From NCBI GenBank assembly GCA_025677815.1, contig JAIXMP010000013.1:310001-374000 (forward strand): 64,000 bases of DNA, given 5' to 3'. Shown here piece after piece: positions 12,534-25,058 of the stretch. The stretch comes from Phascolomyces articulosus. Lineage: Eukaryota; Mucoromycota; Mucoromycetes; Mucorales; Lichtheimiaceae. The first letter of the stretch is position 1. Every line of letters starts with the position of its first letter. The notes beneath the pieces were generated by a model, which saw only the letters and a program-made list of their open reading frames with translations, made no database searches and was not told the origin of the DNA. Made by a program: the position numbers and the translations under genes.

Positions 12534-13745
12534 ATGACAAATAGCCATCGGAGATCTCGACATGAATCCGGTATTTATTAGCCAAGACTTTATGTATTCT
12601 TCATCATCCCATCTCAAAACTAACTCACCTTATTATTATTTTTTTTTTAAAAAAAAGTACCGTTTCAAATCCATCCATCAGGAGCGATTACATCCCCTAG
12701 TGCACAATCATGTCGTTATGATTCATCTTTAGGTCTCTTGACCAAAAAGTTTATCGCGTTGTTAAGATCCAGTACTCATGGGGATTTAGATTTAAATCGT
12801 GCAGCGGCTCAGCTAAAAGTACAAAAACGTCGAATTTATGATATTACCAATGTACTGGAAGGTATTCGATTGATTGAAAAAAACTCTAAAAATCATGTTC
12901 GATGGATGTAAGTTTATATTTCTTTTTTTTTTTTTTTTTTACCAAGATCAATCGATAGACAAATACAAAAAAGTATCTGAGTTATTTATTATTATTATTT
13001 ATATATAAACTAGTGGTAATAATAAGAGTAACAATAACAACAACAACAATAATAATAATAATAATAATAACGGAAGCACATCAAGTGCTACGAGTAGTCC
13101 AACAGGATATCCATCATCAGATCACGTTGCTTCACCTACTTCTACTACATCTTCTTTGTCTTCTGTTTCATCTTATTCTTCTTCAAAAGAAACAACCACT
13201 GCTTCTGTGGATGAACTAGAACATCGATTGACAATCCTTAAACGAGATAATGGATCATTGGAACAAGATTATGAACGTATGAATGATATGAAACAACAAG
13301 TAGATCATGAAATAGAACGAATCCTGAAACGTCATAAAAATCATTGTTATTTGACATTGGATGATTTAGCAAGGTTTGAAGCCATGTTGGCTGCGCAACA
13401 AGAGGTATTAGTCGTCGTCAATGCACCTTATGATACAGATATCACCGTTCATCAGCCACCTAAACAACAACAACAACATCATCATCAACATTATCATCAT
13501 CATCGATTATCATCACCACGATTAAGAGCACAACCTTATCCAAGTCCTGTCAAGGTAAGAATATATACATATATAAAAGATGGATATATTAATAATAGAG
13601 AGAACTAACATGTCGTCACCATCATCATGTACTATAGTCATCTACAGGAGCCAAAACCAAATGTTTTATTCGCGTACCAGATCGATCCAGTCAATCATTA
13701 CATATTGTGTCTTTATCAGCACGACATTCAAATGAAAGGCATTAA
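12534..13745 (+). CDS. E2F-family transcription factor
   Basis: Exons 12534-12570, 12682-12907, 13014-13554 and 13638-13745 close to 303 residues. Residues about 25-88 form the E2F winged-helix DNA-binding domain: LGLLTKKFI near 29-37 and the diagnostic [13 protein letters not shown] at 62-74, then NHVRWIG. DP partners have a different version of this motif, so this is the E2F side of the dimer. After an Asn-repeat and Ser/Thr linker comes the coiled coil (VDELEHRL...HEIERIL) and the marked box ([11 protein letters not shown]...[11 protein letters not shown]...FIRVPDRS), split by a Gln/His-rich insert. The protein ends directly after the marked box, so the acidic C-terminal pocket-protein-binding segment of classical E2Fs is not encoded. 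Expected role: G1/S gene control with a DP partner elsewhere in the genome. Confidence 0.94.
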
Positions 13746-14302
13746 TGGCGGCTTTCTTGGGATCTGGACTGCATCTTTTTTTTTTTTTACCCTTACTCCC
13801 CCACCCCTTTCGATTATTTCCCTCGCATTTTTATTTTCTTTGATCCCAACGTGTGATGAAAAAAAAAGTGAGTGATCCCCTTCTTCTTAATCCACATTCG
13901 ACCCAATAACAAACATAAAACGCAACCCAGTTTATTATTTCCCTCTTTTTTTTTCTTGCATGTTATATTATATTAGTATATATATAACTATATATTATTC
14001 TTCTATTTCTGCACTTGCATAAAGTTAAGCAATTCTTCTCCTCTTTCTTTCTCTCTCCCCCACAAACACAACCGTCCACACGATCACATACACACACACA
14101 TCTTTACAAAATGATTTTAATTACAATAGGATAAAATCATTGATTATACCTTTTTTATATCCATATTCATATCACAACAACACACAACGCGTCATCCTCA
14201 ATACATTGCATAGCATTTCTTTTTTAAATATATCTCACTCACTCACTCACTCACAACATACACATATATATCCTACTTTTTTCTTATTTCACCTCTTCTT
14301 TT

Positions 14303-14342
14303 TATGATATATTCATCCTTGAAGGATGTATATTATATCATG
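14303..14342. repeat. Near-perfect palindrome (hairpin)
   Basis: The arms ATGATATATTCATCCTT and AAGGATG...TATATCAT pair around a single G, with a two-base bulge. The core CATCCTTGAAGGATG is a perfect odd palindrome. It lies about 550 bases after the E2F stop codon, so it could be a 3'UTR structure, a decayed inverted repeat or chance in AT-rich DNA. Confidence 0.6.
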
Positions 14343-15602
14343 AAATGATTCCTCATTCTTCAACAATAGTTATGTTTATATTTTTTTTTTCTTTTACATA
14401 GTTTGATTTGATATTCTTATTCTTCTTATTATATAATATAATATAATATAATATATATAAACATTCATCATACTAGTTTTCTCCTGGTGAGAGAAGATTT
14501 TCTTCGTAATATAAGAAAAGTGGGGTAATAATAGTAATGTTCTTAAATAGGAAAAACTCATTTCATTATCTAAATAAGCAATAGATATGCGTGTTAAATG
14601 GGGGTGAGAAAAAAGGGTGTTATATATATATATATATATCGAATGATAGATAAAAGGGGGTATAAATATATATAAAAGAAAAGGAGGTCTTTTATATATA
14701 TAAATATACTAACCCAATTTCAAATCTAAGGAGGTTCAAAAAGCAAGATGAGAAGAAGGCTCGTCATTCTGCATTTCGTTTAATGCACATTTATCTGTGT
14801 TTTATATATACTCTAATAAAATAATAAGAAAATGCGCGCGCCCGCTCTTTTATAGATAATCATTATTTTATTTTTTACCAGGTGATGTTCTTAATGAGAG
14901 AAAGAAAGAGAGATAACTATACTTACACTACACCGCGTGAGTAAAGCATGAACTTTCCCCCCTCCCTTTTTTTTCAGTCACTCCTCCTTTTATCTCTTTT
15001 ATATATAAAAAAGGTGGGGAAATTCTATTTTGACATAAAATGGTTATAAACAGAGGAGAGTACTAGTTCTGTCTGAACACACCACCACTTTCCTCCTTCT
15101 CAAATATTATTACGTACGTATTTACCCTCCTTATTCATATATTTACTTGTTCAAAATGATAATAATAATAATAATCCCTATTTTTTATGAAGATATTTGG
15201 ATTAGTCATAGTCTTATTATCTATTATTTTACACAACAGTTTAAAAAAAGTGGCTATTATAATATATATGAGATATAACCAATACATAGTTGAAAACAAG
15301 AAAAAAAAACTATTAATAAAGGGGATGACGTTACTATTACATAAAGAAGTCTTCTGCCTTTTGGTCATGCATCAATCTTTTGCTTCTGACTTGATCCCTA
15401 TTTAATATTAGTTTCATATACAAATTTATTCCTAATGTTGCATATTTAAATAAGTGTAACACATCTTCCTTATTACTTTTCTCATATACTCCATTGTTTC
15501 TTAATCATATCCTATATGAATCATCTTTCAAGTGTTTCAGTTTATAATAGTACTGTCCTATTGTGCGTGACACTAACACATAATACAATGATTGACGTTA
15601 CG

Positions 15603-15810
15603 AGAAAGGAAATTGTTAAAACGTAAAGCAAAACGTTCCAATCCAATCTTGAAGAAATTCGTTCCAGAAGTGTCTCTAAATGCTGCTAGTTTTTTTTGTA
15701 TATATACATGAATGAATGCTGTCAAAATAAACATTTCAGTGCCTTCATCACGAAGAGGGAGAGCCCAACAGTTGGATGCGGTGGATTATTCCGAATACGA
15801 ATTTAATTGA
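15603..15810 (+). pseudogene. Candidate terminal exons of an unrecognised gene or relic
   Basis: Two coding-like pieces fit one reading frame. The first (about 15603-15688) reads RKLLKRKAKRSNPILKKF then VPEVSLNAA. A GT at 15689 and an AG at 15738-15739 would remove a 51-base A/T-rich intron. The second (15740-15810) reads PSSRRGRAQQLDAVDY then SEYEFN and ends in TGA. The basic-then-acidic composition is unlike the surrounding DNA. No start codon or upstream exon is visible and a TGA blocks the frame just before 15600, so this may be the tail of a decayed gene. Confidence 0.35.
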
Positions 15811-16092
15811 TTATATACATTCTTTTGAATTCTAACTTTCTTCAACAATTGAATATATATATATATATATTATCATATCATTGCTGTCCTCCTTCGACGT
15901 GTCTCGAAATTCTTGCATTCTATGCATAGTGCTTTGTTAGGATTTCTGCCAAACACAAACGTGTTATACGTCAAGATAGATGCATTCAGGTGTATGATTA
16001 TTTTATAGTAAAAAAAATATTATTGTATTTACTAAACATTGGTCCTACATAAATATCCTTTTGATGTTTAATTATTACTAAACAATACAAGC

Positions 16093-16345
16093 CTATTTTA
16101 TATTGTTATAGAATGCATCTAACTGGATAACATATATTATAATTGTAAAATTAATGATACTTTTCCTTTCCTCTAGTAGCATCACGCAAAACTTCTTCAT
16201 TTGAATCACTAGATGTTCAAAACCGGTAGCAAAGCGGTGGACAATTGGGTCTATCATCTGAGCAATTTCAGCACGAAAATAAATAAATAAAATAAACCCA
16301 CTCAATAAAATAACTTGACCATTGGGGGGAGGGATTCTTTAAACG
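16093..16345 (-). pseudogene. Candidate gene fragment, unrecognised
   Basis: An open frame reads IDPIVHRFATGFEHLVIQMK then KFCVMLLEERKS before sliding into Ile/Tyr-rich sequence and a TAG at 16093. The block just before it could start after a splice acceptor (CAG at about 16261). Further upstream the frame shifts. Composition is protein-like rather than AT noise, but I cannot name a family and there is no start codon, so a decayed exon is the best reading. Confidence 0.25.
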
Positions 16346-19300
16346 GACCCTTGGAGAAATCAGTATAATGATATGAAGAAAATTGGAATGGTCACCTGTT
16401 AATAAAACAAAGAGTAATCCAATATATCTATATCATCCCAAATCCCACAAGAAGTGTTATATTAAACTATGTATATTGTTATGGTAAAGAATCGTTTCAC
16501 TGTATTATTGAGAAAGATTTTGCTTGAACTTTAACATGTTCAGATACGTACCCTGACCACATTACTAATTAAGAAAGAATACAAATAAGAAACCATCACA
16601 CCATCAAGAAAACAAACAATGGCCCTTGCCAGTATAAATATTTAGATATATTATTATTATAAATGGAATACATAGATCTAACCATCTTCTTTTTGCTTAC
16701 ACTTTTTGCTATGTAAATTCTATGATATTTACTAAGGACCTTTTTTTTTATGTACACGTATATAAAAGGAGTTTATATCACTGTTGTTATTTTATCCTAC
16801 CAACAAGCCATCTTTCTTCTCCCCACCCCCAGTCTCTCCTCTTCCATTTGTTACGATATAATATATCATTTAAGACGCAGAATGACGCTATATATTTGTA
16901 AAAAAAAATTGTATAAGATAGGGAGTTATGTATAATAATAACACCTCCTCTTCTCACGCACATCTTTTTCTCTCTCTCCCCTAAATAGAGTGTAAACAAG
17001 GGCCCGATCAAAATAAAAAAGTGGTTGGGATCATGAGTTCAGGCCATGTCCTTTTTTATATCATGACAAAAATAATAAACATATTAAAACAGTAACGAAC
17101 ACTTAGGAAAAAATAATGAAATTAAGAGATTCATTACCGCTGTTGCTGCTTTCTAAAAAGGATGATTTGACATTCTTTTACATATATAATGCATGTTGTT
17201 GATCACTGAAGAATAAATTTCTTTGTAATTTCCATAGGCCTGTAGAAACCACACTGGTTTTTTTATCATCCTCATACGTTTTCTTTTTAATATAGAGCGC
17301 CATCATCATCTGTAGGAAAGTTCATTTACCCACAACAAGTAGCCCGCGCCGCCACCACCACCCCAAGATAAATCACCAGGATTTTACTCATCAGATGTAT
17401 TTTCATCATGATAAGCTTCATCAGATGATGATGATGATGATTCGGTCCTTGAGGAGAAAAAATGAAAGAGGAGGTTTGTTGTTATATTTTTATTCTTGAT
17501 ATTTTGAGTACCAAAGGTGGTGGAACAGACTATTTTGTAAAGAGTGGAAGGAGGAATTGTATATATAATATAAACAATGACATCTAAAGTTTTGGATTTT
17601 CATTGTGTTAAAAAAAAGGGTGAATCACTATTTTTTCACTTTCTTTTTAGAACTCTCTTTCATACAACAGATTTCCCTTGCATAATAATTCTCTTGTTCC
17701 TTTTTACTTTAGCATTTATCTCATTCATACTACGTACTTGTAATAAATAGACATTAGAATAAATTTTTCTCAAGAATCCTTCTTGTGGTGTTTGTTATAG
17801 AGATAGGGATTCTCATATATTTTGCTAAGCTTACTTTTTATATATCGAATATATGATTTATATATTTATTTTTTTAAAAAAAGGTTTTTTTGTTTAGGAG
17901 GTTTTTTTTTTACTCAACTTTAATAATCTTGATTGCTGTAAAGTTATTATAAAACTTTATTATCAAGAAAGTTACCATTGTGCATTTTCATTATTATCAT
18001 TTCACGTCATTATTGACGATGATACATAAAAGACGATAACTTGTTTTGAACATTTTATTATTATTAGTGTTTGATCCGAAAAAGCAAATATATATATATA
18101 TATATATATTATCCTTACCATGGATTCACTCCACTATTTATGATTAGTGATGATAGACCTATCGATAAGAATTTAATTATTTCTGAATTTAACAATAATA
18201 TATTCAAAAAAAAAGTTCTTAAATGAAGATAAAGAAGAATATGGATACAGAATACTAATTCAAAGTAAAATTAAGAACAAGGAATGTGTCATCATTCATA
18301 TAATAATTAATTATATAGATACACGTCAATGAACAACGTTGAATATCCATACCAAGAACTATAAGTTCGTATTATTAAATATTTGTATATCAAACTAATT
18401 ATAGTTTCAAAACCTAGCACTATCACGGACAATGATATAACACCCAGAATTCGGGATTGAAAGAACATGAAATACGCGAAAACCAAATTTTTATGCGCAC
18501 ATCAACTTTTAAAATTTCATGTGTTGTACAAGAATGATGGTTTTGGTTATTTTGACTTTTCACTCCACTTCTTTTTTTTTCTTATCTTGTGTGCTTTTCC
18601 AATATTTTGTTTTCCACCATAGGATACATAAGATTTACTTGGTTGAGTACGTAACCCATTCAGATTTGTATATAGCGTTTAGTACGGAGAGGATAAAAGA
18701 ATTTGTATATGTATCGATAGAGCAAAGCTCAAACATATAGAAAAATGAAAAAAAAGTATCAAATGTCATAAAATGTAATGCTGTGCAAAATATGCCATTT
18801 GACCTCGGAAATTCATACTATATGTATATATATATAGCCACATAGCCACATTTTATCAATATCGTCCCTACTTTTCTTTGCATTAATAAGAAGCTGTCAT
18901 TGTTTATTTTATCATGCATGCTGAGTTTTTCATTTTATTCTATGCTGGATTAACAACAAGAAGAATATAATATACTACATTGGAATAACATGTTTTAACT
19001 GCCGTTTAATTAGTGGGTTGTGGTTATATTTATTGATAATAACAACTTACAATATATTAATATTGCGTGCAGGTGATCTAATTCTCTCTCCAAAGGATTC
19101 TTATACTTATATTACAATGATATTTATAACACGTGCTACTCTACATATACGCGCTTTTTATAACCGTTACATTGGGTGTATAAAAATCAACATTAGAACC
19201 TGTCTATTCATTCTGTCTACACAATAACCAACGTCTTTATATATATATAATAATTCATTGATTGGATCAGAGTTAAAATAACCTCATTTTTCTGATTATT

Positions 19301-19966
19301 GATTATATCAACTCTCTCTCTTTCTGTTACTACGTATTATAAGGAAGGGTGATAACTTCCGTTTGTTACTATTTGAAAAAGAAGTTGGTAAAGAGTCAGC
19401 CACAAGTGATATCAATGTCTAAACCTTTATTCATTAAGAATTACTACAATTGAATGAATACTTCCTTGAATGGTAACAACACATAAAATATTAATCATCA
19501 GAAGGAAAAAGTAATCGGTGATCTTTTGTGAATTCTATATTTAGTTTAGTGCAGAATTTTCTTCCCGATCATCATGAGCGAAAATTCCTTGATGATTTGT
19601 ACGACCATTCATTTTGTCCCGTTTGTTTATAGAAAAGAACGCACGCCTAAAACAATTAAACTCGCTGAATGACTTGTTTTTTTGTTTATAAAATATAAAA
19701 TGTAGTAGTAGTAGCCGGAACTTTTTTATTTTTCTTTTTTCATGTTATAAAACTCGTTCATACAAATCTTATTTGATCATTGTTCCATTTTTATACTATT
19801 GAAGCACTTTTGTGGGGATTAACAGTTGATATACTATCATTCTACTACTACTTGATTGTCTTGATGAAAAGAAGAAATGTTGAGCTACTCGAACTCGATA
19901 GAATCAACTTGAAAGAATCCTTAATGTTTACTACTCAATTTATAATTCGGAGCTGATAAAAAAACC

Positions 19967-20035
19967 ATGGGAAGTAGGAAACGTTCATCGGAGGATGCGC
20001 CGAATTGCAATAAATACAAGTGTTCTCGTCTCTGA
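19967..20035 (+). promoter_or_regulatory. Possible upstream open reading frame before the P450 gene
   Basis: ATG in a strong context (ACCATGG) opens a 22-codon frame (MGSRKRSSEDAP...) that ends with TGA 179 bases before the P450 start. If it lies in the transcript it would reduce P450 translation. Where transcription starts is unknown; a CT-rich promoter-like block lies after it (20080-20210), which argues the uORF may be outside the mRNA. Confidence 0.2.
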
Positions 20036-20213
20036 TCTGTTATTTTGAAAAAAAAAAAAAAAAAAACTTGTTGTTTTTCTGCTCCACCCCACTCTTTCTC
20101 TTCAGATCAAACAGCAACGAACCCTCCTACACTCAAATTCTCTTTTATTATCATCATTCCTTTTTCATTTATCTATCATCCCATCATTCTTAGTTGACAA
20201 ACTTCTTCCCAAA

Positions 20214-22682
20214 ATGTCGTCTTTAATCCCAAGTACAAATCAACTCGTTGATTTATTTAATGAATTTCAAAGTAAATTGTCATCTCGACAAGAAGCACGT
20301 ACTGGTATCATTACTGCTGCTGCATTGATCACCACCTATGCCCTTTATAAACAATTTTTTGCCAAGGTAATAATCTAATATAAATTCTTTTATCGTAAAA
20401 AATAAAAATAAAAAAATAAAACCACAATGATCCATCATTCTGTATGTTGCTCTTTGATTACAATTTCCGATACTCATGATCTCATCTATAAATGGAAACT
20501 TCAACTAGTCTAAAGATACCTGTCCTGCCGTCCCCTATAAAATCCCAATCTTTGGATCCACAGGAGATTATATTAAGGATCCTCAAGCTTTTGCTGAAAA
20601 ATGGACCGCTGAATTAGGTGAAGTTTACAGAGTTCATCTTTTTGGAGAAGTAAGTTTTTTTTAATAAAAAAAATCCACTTGACATCATTCATTTCATATA
20701 GAAGTATATAGTTATTGGAAAGTATTCGAGTCTAATCAACACATTTTGACATTTCTTAGATGGTGACGGTCGTTTCAGGTCGATATGTTCGAGAAATCAT
20801 GTTGAATTCCAACTTCAATTTTATCACAAGTGTGATGAAGGTGAGTTTTTTTTTATTATTATTTCAAAACACATATAAAAGATAAGGATAATTATTAATC
20901 CATTTTTTAATTAGAGATTCGATATGAATGCCTTGGCACGTATTCCTGCACATATTGTTACTGGTGACGCTTCCAGAAAGGTTGTTGTTAATAAATTAAC
21001 ACCCAGTTTGAAGAGATATACTCCACGTGCTGTTGAAAATGTATGGTTTTTTTCCTTCTTTTTCTCTATTTATCAATGGATTATACTAATTATACTATTA
21101 TGATTTTATAAATATTATATAGCTTATCGTCGGCCTTGCGGATATTGTTGGTGACCTTGATGGTAATGTGTTTAGTAAAAAAAAAAAAAAAAAAAGCGAA
21201 ATCCTGATCCACAAAATATAAATATTCATTCGTTTATACACTATTTTTTTTAGAACCCAAGGAATTACCTCATGTTTATCAATTGGTTCAACGTATGGTC
21301 GCTCGTGCTAGTGCCTCCGTATTTGTTGGTGAAGTCCTTTGTAAAGATTCTGATCTTGTTGATATCTTCCAAAACATTACTATTGATATTGGTTCTTTGC
21401 TTCGACCCAAGATTCCAATTATGATGTTCTTTCCCCGTTTGATGGGTTTACAAATGCGGTAACTAGAGGGGAAAAACGAATGCAAGCACAACATTCCTTT
21501 TTTAGAATAGGCTCAAATTAACTTTTCTATTATTCTTTTATCCTTTTTATCAGAATTTTGGGCAAGTTTTCTCCCAAGGTTCAAAAATATCGACAAAATA
21601 TGATTATTGGAATGTCGCCTGAGATTGAGAAGCGACTGGAAGGTGCCAAGAATCCTGGTTGGGAGAGACCTGTAAGTTCTTACTCGATGCTCTATTAATG
21701 ATAAAGAATATAATACAAAGAGAGAGAGAAAAAAAAATTCATAAATTAAATCACTTTTATTTTTACTGATTCATCACTCTATATGTGCATATGTATAGGA
21801 TGATATCTTACAAGATATTCTTGAAGACAATCCTCCTGAACCGGGTACATCCGTTGCTGAACATTGTGTGAATTGGATGTTCTCACTTATTTTTGCTAGT
21901 GTCCATACCACAAGTGAAAATGCAACTGTTGTCATTTATCGTTTACTTGAAAATCCTGAACTTATGAATGAACTTTTGGAAGAACAAAATGAAGTCTTGC
22001 GTCGTCATGGTGTTGAATCAGGCAAGGGCAGTGAAGCCTTTTCTTTCGATATCATCAAGGAATTCGTCAAATTGGATAGTGTATGTCGTGAAGCCTTACG
22101 TTTGAAGAATCAATACTTTGAACTTTCTCATACCAATATTTCTGGAAAGAATGTTGTATTGAGTAATGGTGTCGTTATTCCTCCAGGTAATTATTTATTT
22201 ATAAATATACAAAGCTGGGAATTAATAGACAAGAATTACTCATTTTTTCTAACACTTACTGTTTTTTTCAATTACTTCTAGATGCTGATGTTTATATCAA
22301 TTACTGGTATAATCATCGTGATGCCAGTTATAAGGGTGCCACTGCTGATGATGATCTTGCTGAATTCAAGCCCTATCGATTTGTCAATACTGGTCGTCCA
22401 TCCACTAAAGTCAGTGATGATTTCCTTCTTTTCGGTGAAGGAAAGCATGCTTGCCCAGGTAATACTTTCATTTTATATTCTTCTATTCATTTTATACTTA
22501 CGAACTACTATTTGTAACCTATGTTAGGTCGCTGGTTCGCTATCCAAGAAATCAAGACTATCATTTCTCTTCTTCTTCGGGATTACACTCTTCGTCCTGC
22601 CGAAAAGATCAAATTCCCTACCACTATCATGACAGGCATGCCTTCTGGCAAGGTGATTATCGAAAAGAAGCAACGCAAGTGA
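20214..22682 (+). CDS. Cytochrome P450 monooxygenase
   Basis: Exons 20214-20366, 20509-20649, 20760-20840, 20915-21040, 21123-21162, 21254-21458, 21554-21671, 21799-22186, 22282-22458 and 22528-22682 close to 527 residues, a normal P450 length. The heme-binding loop FGEGKHACPGRW gives the thiolate ligand Cys475. The K-helix ExxR is in CREALRL. The I-helix reads FASVHTTSE, with His in place of the usual acidic residue before the Thr pair, a form also known from fungal ent-kaurene-oxidase-like P450s. The N-terminus has a hydrophobic stretch (TGIITAAALITTYALY) for ER anchoring, followed by a Pro-containing hinge. Substrate unknown; likely oxidation of a hydrophobic terpenoid, fatty acid or xenobiotic. 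No oxidoreductase or pathway genes lie nearby. Confidence 0.97.
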
Positions 22683-23282
22683 AAAAAATGTGAAGAAAAC
22701 ACATATTTATTATAGTTTATGTCATCCCCCCATACAAATTTATATTATACAATCCCTCCTTACTTATAAATATTTCTACATATGAGTACAATATACTTTC
22801 AAAATATATATATATATATATATATCTTTATACATTAGTTATTATACATATAAGCATGTCATTGTAGTAGTAATCCCACGCTTTGTATCACTTGTATATT
22901 AGTTTTCGTTATATCCAAATACACAAGCTGCTCCTATCATTTATACCGAATTTCATGATAAAGTTCCATTCCACCTATATTAAGTCAAGTGCCTATTGAA
23001 GGATCTATCATCCTTCTTTCAATTCATTATTTCACACATACAGTTACTCAAATGAGTTATACCATCCCAATTCATTCCACTCATGATAAACATTTAGGTG
23101 AACGTATCTGAAAAAAAAAATAACAATAAATGAGAGAATAAAATGGAATATTTAATAATAACAGGATGCTTTTTGTTTTTGTAAATATAAAATGATCTAT
23201 ACTTTTTTCATCTTTTTTTTTTCGGATGTGTTAAAGCAGAGCGAGGGAAGGTAGAGGAGGAGGAGATAGATACAATAATTTT
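22683..23282. other. Convergent intergenic region between P450 and uL1m
   Basis: The two genes end toward each other here, so it should hold two 3'UTRs. It has an AT dinucleotide run (22806-22826). A 19-codon frame at 23052-23111 (MSYTIPIHSTHDKHLGERI) reads like protein but is too short to call. Confidence 0.6.
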
Positions 23283-24375
23283 TTAAATGGAAGGTCCACC
23301 AGCAATGACAATACCTGGTCCTCGTGTGGATGATAACACAACATTTTGAATAATGCCTTTGAGGTTGTTTGCCTTGCCAAAGTTCCGTAATTCTTCCAAG
23401 ACGGCACCAAGATTGGCTACAAGTAAAAAAAAATACAAATTAGAATTTGCTTCACTTAAGTCTATCAATACCCAATGATCCTATCCCATATTATCCTTCT
23501 TCTTATCTCCTAAATATATACCTTCAATATCACTGGCTTCAAAGTTTACTTTAGCAATACCTATATGTAATCGCCAAAAATACATTTAATAATCATAAAA
23601 TTCTCAATAGTTGCTATATTTTAAAAAAAATCAGAAGTCTTTGTACCTGTGTGCAAAACACCGCGTTTATCTCCCTTGAAATCAAATGAACCCTTGGATG
23701 TCCGTACGACAGTAGCGATATCATCAGTGACAGTACCTATAAGCAAATATAATCATATATTCAATTAAGTTTTCTTTCTTTTTGATAAACAAAAAAAAAA
23801 AGTAAAATTCCTTGACAGGAGAAAGAATATCCAATTATAAATTTACCTTTCTTAACAGTAGGCATTAAACCCTTGGGACCCAAAACACGAGCAATTTTTG
23901 TAACAGCAGGGAACATGGCAGGTGTAGAGATACACTTGTCAAACTTGAGTTCCCCATTTTGAACTTTTTCAATAAGTTCCTGACCACCCACAAATTGGGC
24001 ACCAGCAGCAGTTGCTTCTTCGGCTTGTTTACCAGTAGCAAATACTAAAATAGTGGCTTCTTGTTTGATATTACGAGGTAAGACAACCGATCCACGAATA
24101 AGAGGGGTTGACTTTTCAATTTTACATTGGACATGGGCTTCAATTTGGTGTTGAGGGTGACCGACTTCAAATGCTTTCAATACGCGAACAGCTTCTTGAA
24201 TGTCAAGTGCGTCAGGATTTTCTCGTGCTGCTGCTTTCTTTTTCTTTTTGGAAACAAATGTACGAGTGAATACAGTGGTTGTGGGTGCTGTTACGATGGT
24301 TGTTTGGAATGAAGGTACCGATCGAATGGCAAAAGCTGTACAGCGTCGACCTGTTGAACGTGCAATGGGTAACAT
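23283..24375 (-). CDS. mrpl1: Mitochondrial large-subunit ribosomal protein uL1m
   Basis: uL1m binds 23S-type rRNA in the mobile L1 stalk of the mitochondrial ribosome and helps release the E-site tRNA. Exons on the minus strand, 5' to 3': 24375-23847, 23736-23647, 23560-23522, 23416-23283, closing to 263 residues. The N-terminus is Arg/Ser/Thr-rich without acids (RSTGRRCTAFAIRSVPSF), typical of a mitochondrial presequence. Family motifs include LPRNIKQEATILVFATG, the FDKCISTPAMFP block, the signature RVLGPKGLMPTVKKGTV and the C-terminal GGPSI. ATG 24375 is the first in frame and gives the full presequence. Its promoter region lies between 24376 and about 24500. Confidence 0.97.
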
Positions 24376-25058
24376 GTTTTTTTTTTATTTTTTGTTTTGA
24401 AGTGGGTTGTTATACGACAAAAAATAATGAGATATTCTTTCTACCACCACTTTTATTTTGACTCTCAGCATGTCGTCAGTCACACAGGCTCATTCGAAGT
24501 TCGATTTGCATTAGGTTACTAAATAATTTGACATGTATCAATGACCTGAGACCCTATTATGAATGTCATCCTGGTAACTTCATTTTTCTTCTTCCCAATT
24601 CCATATCCATGACATTAAAATACTAACTCATGGTATAATTTCTGGGTTTTTTTCCCTTGGCAATCTATTGATGATAGCCGCATCACAAATGATAAAGAAC
24701 TGCTGCTGTTATTTTTTAACAGGAAATTTTTATTTTTTAACTTGGTAAATATATATATATATATATATTAAATATTGCATACAAAATAGTTTTTTTAGCA
24801 TGATTTGTCTTTAAACTCTGCAGTTTTAAGGTAAAGATATAGTATAAGCTTCAATAAGTAAAAACATAGCATACTTAGTATACTATACTGGTATTTTATT
24901 ATAAAAACCAAATCTTTATTATTATTGCGTAGCTATACATATAGTAGTTAAAGAAAGGTACACCGCTGGATCATCCTTGTATTGTTTCCTAAAAATATAA
25001 TGCATTTCACACAAAATCATTGTAATGCAATGTTTATTATTTATTTCAGATATGATTT
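24376..25058. other. Intergenic gap, no gene seen
   Basis: Upstream region of uL1m plus the 3' side of the orphan gene at 25059. AT-rich, with a TA run at 24747-24768. Nothing else recognised. Confidence 0.6.

Larger units (their letters stand above)
13746..20213. other. Large gene-poor region (about 6.5 kb)
   Basis: No full gene can be supported. Simple sequence dominates: ACTC runs (14235-14255), TATA-type dinucleotide runs (14430-14460, 14620-14640, 15850-15870, 18089-18108), GAT triplets (17425-17440). Coding-like pieces stand out at 15601-15810 (+), 16093-16345 (-) and about 17338-17460 (-). A 22-codon upstream open frame with a strong start context lies at 19967-20035, before the P450 gene. 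No tRNA cloverleaf was recognised by eye. Confidence 0.55.

Noticed and set aside
13746..20213. CRISPR array, rRNA or tRNA genes in the large gap
   Set aside because: No regularly spaced repeats, no rRNA-like conserved blocks and no cloverleaf were seen.
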